The notes under the pieces were generated by a model. That model saw only the letters and a program-made list of their open reading frames with translations, had not been told where the DNA came from and ran no database searches. Positions 56,360 to 64,000 of a DNA stretch of 64,000 bases are shown here, piece by piece. The position numbers and the translations under genes were made by a program. The stretch is from Thalassotalea mangrovi. GTDB lineage: Bacteria > Pseudomonadota > Gammaproteobacteria > Enterobacterales > Alteromonadaceae. The stretch's first letter is position 1. Every line of letters begins with the position of its first letter. The stretch is from positions 1 to 64,000 of the forward strand of contig NZ_SWDB01000001.1 of the NCBI RefSeq assembly GCF_005116735.1, read 5' to 3'.

Positions 56360-56917
56360 ATGCTATACCTTGCCTCAAAATCGCCAAGGCGACAGGAACT
56401 TTTAAAGCAACTCGGGGTTGAGTTTGCCCTGGTGAGCGGAGAGACCGACGAGACACCGCTGGCCGATGAGACGCCTGCGGAATATGTTGCTCGACTTGCC
56501 CGTGAAAAATCTGCCGCAGGACAACAACATTGTTCGGCAACGGACCTGGTACTCGGTGCGGATACAATCGTGGTTGTCGACAGTCAAATTCTCGAAAAGC
56601 CGCAGGATTTTGCTGACTTTCAGCGCATGTTTAACCAACTGTCCGGTCGGTCGCACCAGGTATTGACCGCGGTAGCTGTGCGTCGAGGTAAACGACTCGA
56701 ACAGGCCCTGGTCCGTTCAACGGTATTTTTTCGGCCAATTACGGAAGCCGAAATGACGGCGTACTGGTCAACGTCCGAGCCTTGTGATAAAGCCGGTGGC
56801 TATGCGATCCAGGGCATCGCCGGTAAGTTTGTAACCCATATCGAGGGCAGCTATTCTGCGATTGTTGGCCTACCCTTATACGAGACTGAACAACTGTTAA
56901 AACGCATTAAAGAATAA
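56360..56917 (+). CDS. maf: Maf-family nucleoside triphosphate pyrophosphatase (YhdE type)
   Basis: The 185-residue protein begins [17 protein letters not shown] and contains [24 protein letters not shown] and [13 protein letters not shown], matching the dTTP/UTP pyrophosphatase branch. It removes non-canonical nucleotides; overproduction in other bacteria affects septation. Part of the mre operon. Confidence 0.95.
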   Translation: MLYLASKSPRRQELLKQLGVEFALVSGETDETPLADETPAEYVARLAREKSAAGQQHCSATDLVLGADTIVVVDSQILEKPQDFADFQRMFNQLSGRSHQVLTAVAVRRGKRLEQALVRSTVFFRPITEAEMTAYWSTSEPCDKAGGYAIQGIAGKFVTHIEGSYSAIVGLPLYETEQLLKRIKE

Positions 56918-56932
56918 AGGAACAAATCAGCA

Positions 56933-58399
56933 ATGAGTGGCGAGCTTCTGATCAATGTGACCCCAAGTGAGACTCGTGTTGCGCTTATTGAAAATGGTAC
57001 GCTACAGGAAGTACATATAGAGCGTAATGGTAAGCGGGGCATCGTAGGTAATATCTACCTCGGCAAGATTATCCGGGTGCTACCGGGGATGCAGGCCGCG
57101 TTTGTTGATATTAACCTGGAAAAAGCCGCATTCTTGCATGCCAGCGATATTCGTACCCGGTTGATCACGGCAGATAAAAACGACAGTGAGGATGTGGAGA
57201 AGGATATCCGTACCTTAGTGCATGAAGGTCAGCATTTGATGGTGCAGGTGGTCAAAGACCCGCTTGGCACCAAAGGGGCGCGGTTAACCACAGATATCAC
57301 CATTGCTTCCCGTTACCTAGTGATGATGCCAAACGCCAATCATGCTGGCGTTTCCCAACGTATTGAAGATGGCGGTGAACGCAATCGTCTTAAATCCATT
57401 GTTACCCCTTATTGTGATGAGCAAAGCGGCTTTATCGTTCGTACCGCGGCTGAAGGCGCCGGCGATGAAGAAGTGCGCCATGATGCCGAGTTTTTGAGGC
57501 GGGTCTGGAATAAAGTGGCCGAGCGGAAAAAGCGCAAACAAACGAAAATGCCACTCTATCAGGATCTCGACTTAGCAGTTCGCGTCATTCGTGACTTTGT
57601 CGGCGGGGGGCTCGAACGAATCCGGGTGGATTCAAAACTCAGTTTTGAAGAAATTAAAGAGTTTACTCAGGAATTCGTGCCCGAGATGTCGTCGATCATT
57701 GAGTACTATCCGGGGGAACGGCCGATCTTTGATCTGTTCGATGTGGAAAACGAAATTCAGCGCGCTTTGCAGCGCAAAGTCGAGCTTAAATCCGGTGGCT
57801 ATCTAATCATCGACCAGACTGAGGCGATGACCACCATCGATATCAACACCGGTGCATTTGTCGGCCACCGTAATCTCGAACAAACCATTTTTAATACCAA
57901 TATTGAGGCGACGCAGGCAATTGCCAGGCAGTTAAGGTTAAGAAACCTGGGCGGGATTATTATTGTCGATTTCATCGATATGTCGAACCCGGAACATAAA
58001 AAGCGGGTATTGAACAGTTTAGAACTGGCCATGTCTAAGGATAAGGTAAAGTATTCGGTTAGCGGGTTTTCGTCGTTAGGTCTAGTGGAAATGACTCGCA
58101 AGCGTACCAGGGAAAGTCTTGAACATGTGTTATGTTCACAATGCCCGGTATGTGACGGCCGTGGTAATATGAAAACCGTTGAGACGGTCTGTTTTGAAAT
58201 ACTCCGGGAGATCGTCCGGGTGAATCGTGCCTACGATGCGGATAAATTTATTGTGTATGCCTCGCCTGCGGTCAGCGAATCTTTGAATGAAGATGAGTAT
58301 CATCATCTGGCGGAACTGGAAGTGTTTATCGGTAAACAGATAAAGGTGAAATCAGAAGCCCTGTATAACCAGGAACAATTTGACGTGGTAATGATGTAG
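56933..58399 (+). CDS. rng: ribonuclease G
   Basis: The 488-residue endoribonuclease trims the 5' end of 16S rRNA and cleaves some mRNAs. It starts MSGELLINVTPSETRVALIE, has the S1 domain (GNIYLGKIIRVLPGMQAAFVDI), the catalytic DNase I-like part with TEAMTTIDINTG (metal Asp) and LGGIIIVDFIDM, and the zinc-link cysteines CSQCPVC. Length equals E. coli RNase G (489). Its stop shares a base with the GTG start of yhdP. Confidence 0.97.
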   Translation: MSGELLINVTPSETRVALIENGTLQEVHIERNGKRGIVGNIYLGKIIRVLPGMQAAFVDINLEKAAFLHASDIRTRLITADKNDSEDVEKDIRTLVHEGQHLMVQVVKDPLGTKGARLTTDITIASRYLVMMPNANHAGVSQRIEDGGERNRLKSIVTPYCDEQSGFIVRTAAEGAGDEEVRHDAEFLRRVWNKVAERKKRKQTKMPLYQDLDLAVRVIRDFVGGGLERIRVDSKLSFEEIKEFTQEFVPEMSSIIEYYPGERPIFDLFDVENEIQRALQRKVELKSGGYLIIDQTEAMTTIDINTGAFVGHRNLEQTIFNTNIEATQAIARQLRLRNLGGIIIVDFIDMSNPEHKKRVLNSLELAMSKDKVKYSVSGFSSLGLVEMTRKRTRESLEHVLCSQCPVCDGRGNMKTVETVCFEILREIVRVNRAYDADKFIVYASPAVSESLNEDEYHHLAELEVFIGKQIKVKSEALYNQEQFDVVMM

Positions 58400-61300
58400 T
58401 GAAAGGCGTTAAACGTTGGCTCAGTATCTGGCTCAACCGCCTGTATAAAACACTGGCAGTATTGCTGGTATTGTTCGCCGTGCTATTTAGTGCAGCGCGC
58501 ATCTTTTTGCCTTACGCTCATACTTATAAAGCCAGCCTTGAACGCTATGCTAATGAACTTTATGAGGGCGAGATTGCTATCGGTGAGCTCTCTGCCGGTT
58601 GGAAAAATTTCGGCCCGGCGCTGGTGATCCGAGACGTCAATGTTTCTCAGGATAGCGCATTGGATCTTCACATCGAACAGATTGATGTATCCCTCGATAT
58701 TATTAACAGTATCCGCCTGCGATCCCTGATTGCCAGTAATTTCAACCTCGACGGTGCACAACTGCAGGTAAATCCGCAACAACTGGTGGCGAAAAAACCG
58801 GCCCAGGCAAACACCGACATTCAAACCATCCTTGATCTGTTTTTACAAAAAACCAGTCGCTTTACTGTCGAGAATAGCCAGTTTATTGTCGATAAAGGCG
58901 AGCAACAGCACACCTTTGAAATATCCAAAATGGCTTGGCTGAATGAGGGGCGGGAGCATCGCGGCGTTGGTGACATTCATTTACAGGGGTTCACCGACAA
59001 CTCCGCTAAGCTACTGATAAAGTTGCGTTCTGGTACCGATAAAGGGTTAGCTGGCAATATGTATTTGCAGGCCAGTAACCTTGATATTACGCCGTTTTTA
59101 GATTCATTCCTGGGGGAGCGCGGTAGTGAGCTGGACTCGAATATTAATTTTCAGTCCTGGTTTGAGCTGGCACATGGTCAGATAAGTGCAATGCGACTGG
59201 TCTTTGGTGAAAATACCCTGCAATGGCAACATCCGAAAACACCAATGACAATGACGCTGAATCAGGGGCAAATTGACTGGCAACGCCTGGGCACGGGCAC
59301 CAGTTTCCGATTGCGGACATCGGACTTAGTATTAAATGTCGATGAACAGCCATTTGATCCAGTACAGGTTTTGATGTTGCAGCAACAGGGCGTTCAGCAC
59401 ACTTACATTCCCCACCTATCGGTCTTACAGTGGAGCCAGTTATTGCCGCTGACTGAAGGCTTATTTGAACAGTATGAACTTGTCCAGGCATTGCAACTCA
59501 AAGGCGATATTGAACAGATTCATCTTCAGACGCGTCCCAATTATCAGCTGGCATCGCTTAAGGCGCAGGACGTTAGCTGGAAAAATGCCGGTTCGATCCC
59601 GGGTATTGAAAATTTTCATGGTGCGGTGTCGCGGGTTAACGAGCGCTGGTTTGCTTCCGTAACCAGCAGCGATAGCGAATTGAATTTCGGCGGCCATTTT
59701 GCCAGGCCAATCCCGATCACTGAATTCAGTGCGGATGCTGAATTCGTTATGGCTGAAGATCGCTGGCAGTTACAGGCTAATACCCTGCAATTGCGTTCGG
59801 ATGAAATTGATCTGCAAGGGAAAATGACCCTGGGGAACCTGGCCCAGCCTGAACTGGGAATGAACCTGGCAGTAAAAGTTAACAGTGGTGATGTGAGTCG
59901 AGCAAAGTATTACCTGCCTCTGCAGGTCACGTCTGCGCCGCTGGTCAACTATCTTAATCAAGCGATTTATTACGGCAACCTCAGCGATGCCTCGGTGTTA
60001 TTTAACGGCGCGTTTAAGGACTTTCCTTTTACCGATAATTCTGGTGTGTTTGTTGTAGATGCTGACATTCAGCAGAGTAAATACCAGTTTCATCAAGACT
60101 GGCCAGCCATCGAAAATTTAACCGCGAACCTCAATTTCACCAATAATTCCATGTTGATCACTGCTCTCGATGGTGAACTGGCGGGCATTAAAACCCATGA
60201 TGTGCAAGTGGCGATTCCCCAGTTGAAGAGCGAAGCGTCAATGTTAACGGTGCGTACGCCAGTGACTGCCAGTGGCCAGCAACTCACTGAATTAATGGAA
60301 CAAAGCCCGTTAAGTGGTAGCGTCGGCGAAACCTTGTCATTTATAAACCCTAGGGGGCATGTAAGTGGTCACTTCTCCCTGGACCTGCCACTTACTGATA
60401 CCAGCAAAGCAGTAGCGAAAGGCGATATTAGTTTTAGCGATTTACAGGCTAAACTGAATGCACCGGATATGGACTTTCGCAATATTCGCGGTCGCCTCAG
60501 TTTTGAAAACTCTGCGATCAAAGCACAGCAGTTGCAGCTTGACTGGCGAGACTTGCCGATGACCCTGGATGTCGACGGCCGCATCGAAGATAACTTTTAT
60601 CAGGTAGATATTGGCCTTGCTGGTAACTGGCAGGCTGAACACTATCAAAAGGAAATTCCACAAGCGTTACAGCAATACCTAAACGGTCCTCTTAACTGGC
60701 AAGGGGACTTATCCCTGTTTATGCCCGAACAAGGGCAGTTTAGTTACAAGCTCAACATAAGCTCAGATTTACAGCAGGCTGATTTACGCTTGCCGCAGCC
60801 TTATCGTAAACGTGTTGGCACGTCACTGCCTCTGACGGCCAAGGCGAGTGGCCGGGTAACTAACTCAAATATCGAGCTTCAGGTTGGCGATGAGCTTAAC
60901 TTCTTTGGTGAGTTATTGCATGAACAGGTACGTTTCAAGCGAGCTCATTTGATCCTCGGTCGGGAAAAAATGTTTCTTCCGCTGGAAGGATTTCATATCA
61001 CCACCGACTTGCAACAGATCGAGTTGCAGCCCTGGTATGCCCTGGTTAACGATATCCTGACCAGTATTCCAGATGGTTCGGGTGATACCACGGCTCCAAG
61101 TTTTATTCAGGCCCCGGAACGGATTCGCGGCAATATCGGCAAGCTTTCACTGTTTCGCCAGACACTTAATGATGTGTCATTCAACCTGGTTGACAAAGAA
61201 TCCTGGTGGCTGTTGCAACTGAATTCTGACGAAGCCCGAAGTCGGGTAAGATTCCATCATGATTTTGCTCGCCAGGGGCTGGAAATTGACGCCGACTTTA

Positions 61301-62340
61301 TTCATCTGCTTGAGAACACACCGGAAACGGAAGAGCAACTGCAACGGGAAATCGCGGTGTTAGAAGAAGCTGTCAGTGAGATCAGTTTGTTACCGGCGGA
61401 TCTACCTAAAATCCTGTTCAAATGTAGTAGTTGCCAGTACCAGAACCTGGATCTGGGACAGGTTAACTTTTCCCTGAACAAGGGAGGCACTAATGTCGCC
61501 ACACTGGAGTCGTTCACTGCACAGCGCAAGGGCTTTAGGGTAGACCTGTCAGGACAATGGCTGGTCAATGACGAAAGTAACATCACCAATATCGATGGCA
61601 AGGTGAGCGCCAACGACCTCGGAGCCGAGATGAAACGCCTTGGATTTGGATCAGAAATCCGTGACAGTGGCATTGATAGTAGTTTTAGTTTCAACTGGCA
61701 GGGTGGCCCGCAAAACTTTTCTGTGGAAAACCTCAACGGTAAAATTGGTGCCCGTCTCGATGATGGTTACCTGGCTGACGTGGATGATAAAGGCGCGCGC
61801 CTGCTGGCAATTTTCAGCATCCAGTCGCTGGTTCGTAAACTGGCCCTGGACTTTCGGGATGTATTCTCCAAAGGGATGTTTTATAACGAGATTAAGGGTG
61901 ACTTTGTTCTTAGTGATGGTGTGATATTTACCGATAACCTGCGTATGGATGGGGTTGCCGGCAATGTATCAATTCGCGGTAACACGAATTTATTGAACGA
62001 GTCTCTGGATTACCGGATGTCGTTTGCACCGAAAATCACCTCGTCTATCCCGATTATTCTGGCTTTTGCCATTAATCCAGCAGCCGGTTTCGGTGCCATG
62101 GTTGTTGACGAAGTTCTGCAAAAATCAGAAGTGATATCGGTAATAAATTTTGAATTGACCGGGACGATTGAAGAACCGGTGTTTAAAGAAGTGGAGCGAA
62201 AAAGCCGGCGTTTGAAGGTCGAAAAACAGCCTGTGGATGGAGCAGCCTCATCACCAAAAATATCATCAAAGTCCGAGAGCAACCCGGCTGAGGATAAGAG
62301 ACAACTGACTGAACAGCCGCATCAGGGTGATGGTGGATAA
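58399..62340 (+). CDS. yhdP: YhdP-family AsmA-like envelope protein
   Basis: The 1313-residue protein has one N-terminal TM helix (about 17-35) and a very long periplasmic part of repeating beta strands, typical of DUF3971/AsmA-like bridge proteins. It ends with an AsmA C-terminal segment (SLVRKLALDFRDVFSKGMFYNEIKGD) and a Lys/Ser-rich tail. In E. coli YhdP helps move phospholipid to the outer membrane. It starts with GTG, one base overlapping rng. A cysteine pair (CSSC) sits near residue 1012. Confidence 0.93.
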   Translation: MKGVKRWLSIWLNRLYKTLAVLLVLFAVLFSAARIFLPYAHTYKASLERYANELYEGEIAIGELSAGWKNFGPALVIRDVNVSQDSALDLHIEQIDVSLDIINSIRLRSLIASNFNLDGAQLQVNPQQLVAKKPAQANTDIQTILDLFLQKTSRFTVENSQFIVDKGEQQHTFEISKMAWLNEGREHRGVGDIHLQGFTDNSAKLLIKLRSGTDKGLAGNMYLQASNLDITPFLDSFLGERGSELDSNINFQSWFELAHGQISAMRLVFGENTLQWQHPKTPMTMTLNQGQIDWQRLGTGTSFRLRTSDLVLNVDEQPFDPVQVLMLQQQGVQHTYIPHLSVLQWSQLLPLTEGLFEQYELVQALQLKGDIEQIHLQTRPNYQLASLKAQDVSWKNAGSIPGIENFHGAVSRVNERWFASVTSSDSELNFGGHFARPIPITEFSADAEFVMAEDRWQLQANTLQLRSDEIDLQGKMTLGNLAQPELGMNLAVKVNSGDVSRAKYYLPLQVTSAPLVNYLNQAIYYGNLSDASVLFNGAFKDFPFTDNSGVFVVDADIQQSKYQFHQDWPAIENLTANLNFTNNSMLITALDGELAGIKTHDVQVAIPQLKSEASMLTVRTPVTASGQQLTELMEQSPLSGSVGETLSFINPRGHVSGHFSLDLPLTDTSKAVAKGDISFSDLQAKLNAPDMDFRNIRGRLSFENSAIKAQQLQLDWRDLPMTLDVDGRIEDNFYQVDIGLAGNWQAEHYQKEIPQALQQYLNGPLNWQGDLSLFMPEQGQFSYKLNISSDLQQADLRLPQPYRKRVGTSLPLTAKASGRVTNSNIELQVGDELNFFGELLHEQVRFKRAHLILGREKMFLPLEGFHITTDLQQIELQPWYALVNDILTSIPDGSGDTTAPSFIQAPERIRGNIGKLSLFRQTLNDVSFNLVDKESWWLLQLNSDEARSRVRFHHDFARQGLEIDADFIHLLENTPETEEQLQREIAVLEEAVSEISLLPADLPKILFKCSSCQYQNLDLGQVNFSLNKGGTNVATLESFTAQRKGFRVDLSGQWLVNDESNITNIDGKVSANDLGAEMKRLGFGSEIRDSGIDSSFSFNWQGGPQNFSVENLNGKIGARLDDGYLADVDDKGARLLAIFSIQSLVRKLALDFRDVFSKGMFYNEIKGDFVLSDGVIFTDNLRMDGVAGNVSIRGNTNLLNESLDYRMSFAPKITSSIPIILAFAINPAAGFGAMVVDEVLQKSEVISVINFELTGTIEEPVFKEVERKSRRLKVEKQPVDGAASSPKISSKSESNPAEDKRQLTEQPHQGDGG

Positions 62341-63194
62341 TGTATTTGTCAGCACTGCAAATGACATCGGTTCCTGATGTCGATGCGAACTTTGCCAGTA
62401 TCGATCGATTATTAACGGCAGCAACCGCTAATGTTCCGCAAGGAGAGCCCCATTTAGTGGTGTTACCTGAGTGCTGTTTGTTTTTCGGCGGTGCTGAGAA
62501 AGCCCAATTACAGCTGGCTGAACCTTTGGGCGAGTTTAGTTTGGGGTCGATGCAATATCGCCTTGCTCAACTCGCTAGAAAACATCGTTGTAATCTGCTG
62601 GCCGGTTCGGTGCCGACCATTGCCAATAATGGCGAGCGTTTTCATGCCTCGAGCCTGTTATTTTCTGATCAAGGTATCTTGCTAGGTGACTATCAAAAAC
62701 TGCATTTATTTGATGTTCAGGTCAACGACAATACCAAAAGTTATCTGGAGTCTCGTTATACCGAGCCCGGCAACAAGATCACCGTCATCGACATTGGTGG
62801 TGTTAAGGTTGGCCTGGCGATTTGTTATGACGTAAGATTTCCTGAACTATTTCGCGCCCTGCGACAGCAGGGAGCACAGGTTATCTGCCTACCCAGTGCT
62901 TTTACCCAGGTGACAGGTGAGGCTCACTGGCAACCATTATTGCAAGCCAGGGCGATAGAGAATCAGGTTTACATGGTTGCTGCGGCGCAGCAGGGGGAGC
63001 ATGTCAATGGCCGGCGAACGCACGGTCATGCGATGGTGGTCGACCCATGGGGCGAGTGCCAGGTTATCAAACCGGACGCTGACGGCCATGGACTGGTAAC
63101 ACACAGGTATGATCAACAATTGCTTAGTCAGGTTCGCGAAAGTATTCCGGTTGCGCAACATAATCGATTCAGTCTTACATTTAACCCAAAATAA
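62340..63194 (+). CDS. nitrilase-family amidohydrolase (Nit1/YbeM-like)
   Basis: The 284-residue carbon-nitrogen hydrolase has the Glu-Lys-Cys triad in VLPECC, GDYQKLHLFDV and GLAICYDVRFPELFR. The layout and NTKSYLESRYTEPG fit deaminated-glutathione amidases. Its ATG shares a base with the yhdP stop (TAATG). Followed about 200 bases later by tldD, as in other gammaproteobacteria. Confidence 0.9.
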   Translation: MYLSALQMTSVPDVDANFASIDRLLTAATANVPQGEPHLVVLPECCLFFGGAEKAQLQLAEPLGEFSLGSMQYRLAQLARKHRCNLLAGSVPTIANNGERFHASSLLFSDQGILLGDYQKLHLFDVQVNDNTKSYLESRYTEPGNKITVIDIGGVKVGLAICYDVRFPELFRALRQQGAQVICLPSAFTQVTGEAHWQPLLQARAIENQVYMVAAAQQGEHVNGRRTHGHAMVVDPWGECQVIKPDADGHGLVTHRYDQQLLSQVRESIPVAQHNRFSLTFNPK

Positions 63195-63401
63195 CCGGCG
63201 CTGGTTCGGAGCATTCCAATATCCCCCATTACGATATGGTGGCGGATACTTTATCCACCTAGTCTATGAGTAAAGTCTTATTAAAGCGGTTTGGGCCTGC
63301 AACGACCAACGGGTCCAAATAAACTCAGCGAAACCTTGTCAGAAAGTGTAAGATACGCGTTATAAGCTGACTTTAGATAACTATGCGATTAATCCAATTA
63401 T

Positions 63402-64000
63402 ATGAACCTCGTTGAACAAGAATTGCTGCAAAGCAGTGAATTGACTCCGGATGACTTACAATCCACGTTGAAATTTATTTGTCAAAAGCAAATTGATTAT
63501 GCCGATTTGTATTTTCAGGCATCGAACCATGAGTCCTGGGTATTGGAAGATGGTATCGTAAAAGAAGGATCGTTTAACATTGAGCGCGGTGTTGGCGTTC
63601 GCGCCAATAGCGGCGAAAAGACCGGATTTGCTTATTCGGACGATATCAATCAAAGCGCATTGATGCGCGCGGCGGACGCGGCGCGTGGCATTACCCGTGA
63701 AAATCAGAGTTTTTCCGTTAATGCGTTTAAGCAACAGCAACTTCATAGCTTCTATTCACCAAATAATCCTCTGGGGACACTGACTCAACATCAGAAAATT
63801 GCCCTGTTGCATGACGTCGAAGCCTGTGCCCGTCAGCAGGACCAGCGCGTTAAGCAAGTGATCGTCAGTCTTTCTGGCGTCTATGAAAAAGTGCTTGTCG
63901 CCGGTAGTGACGGCACTTACGCAACGGATATTCGTCCGTTAATCCGGCTGAACTGTTCAGTCCTGGTGGAAGATAATGGTCGACGTGAGCGTGGCAGCAG
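63402..64000 (+). CDS. tldD: metalloprotease TldD, N-terminal part (cut by window end)
   Basis: The frame starts at ATG 63402 (MNLVEQELLQ) and is open to the end of the window, 199 complete codons. It contains DYADLYFQASNHESWVLEDG, VGVRANSGEKTGFAYSDDI and VSLSGVYEKVLVAGSDGTYATDIRPL, matching TldD closely. TldD works with TldE to process peptides such as microcins and antitoxins. The catalytic HExxxH region lies beyond the window. Confidence 0.95.
   Translation, partial: MNLVEQELLQSSELTPDDLQSTLKFICQKQIDYADLYFQASNHESWVLEDGIVKEGSFNIERGVGVRANSGEKTGFAYSDDINQSALMRAADAARGITRENQSFSVNAFKQQQLHSFYSPNNPLGTLTQHQKIALLHDVEACARQQDQRVKQVIVSLSGVYEKVLVAGSDGTYATDIRPLIRLNCSVLVEDNGRRERGS

Overview
The window is a bacterial chromosome segment from a marine-type gammaproteobacterium. 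Gene content and order (mreBCD-maf-rng-yhdP-nitrilase-tldD, rpsF-priB-rpsR-rplI, rnr-rlmB) together with protein character point to the Alteromonadales, perhaps near Thalassotalea or Colwellia. The genus is an inference and was not tested by any search. I saw no rRNA or tRNA genes, no CRISPR array, no prophage and no transposase gene. Non-coding mobile-type repeats are present.

Layout. 1-3754: hairpin-rich non-coding DNA, then a minus-strand pair made of a large membrane-anchored ATPase and a small MscS-type channel. 3913-9493: fbp, a zinc metalloprotease, mpl and ubiX. 9602-13761: a hybrid sensor kinase with periplasmic propeller and an overlapping NarL-type response regulator. 13762-18961: two tandem copies of a lipoprotein + subtilisin-like protease cassette, each with a long conserved leader and a structured 3' block. 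19055-28552: an exported amidohydrolase with beta-propeller, ssb, nitroreductase, a probably Fur-regulated TonB receptor, cardiolipin synthase and small ORFs. 28632-36286: anmK, an M23 endopeptidase, tyrS, rraB, a TRIC-like channel, a rhodanese lipoprotein, mtnN and a dimeric dUTPase. 36351-42241: an HTH regulator, a DUF2145 pair, a dicarboxylate or amino-acid symporter, a YaiI-family protein, a CAP-domain protein and a cytochrome b561/b562 pair. 42525-51779: rnr, rlmB, a DUF2235 hydrolase, a guanidine-II riboswitch with its SMR exporter, the S6-PriB-S18-L9 operon and a TPR protein. 51886-64000: Hsp20, a PLP-dependent deaminase, then the cell-shape/RNase G/TldD cluster, running off the right edge inside tldD.

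The most unusual region is 13616-18961. A segment running from the 3' end of the response-regulator gene through lipoprotein, protease and 3' block was duplicated in tandem. The second copy still begins with a truncated, in-frame piece of the response-regulator HTH domain. The apparent junction carries an 8-base microhomology. The proteins have diverged, but a 135-base block at the end of each copy remains identical. A 104-base terminal-inverted-repeat element sits in copy 1 and is cleanly absent from copy 2, so the duplication supplies a natural empty site. The secreted proteases, their six-cysteine lipoproteins and the adjacent two-component system may form one surface or secretion system; this functional link is inferred.

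Other notable points: two ACGA-loop hairpins (guanidine-II riboswitch) ahead of the sugE/gdx gene; the ATPase-MscS operon; long perfect palindromes of REP type flanking rlmB; and a three-unit 53-base tandem repeat of hairpins after rplI.
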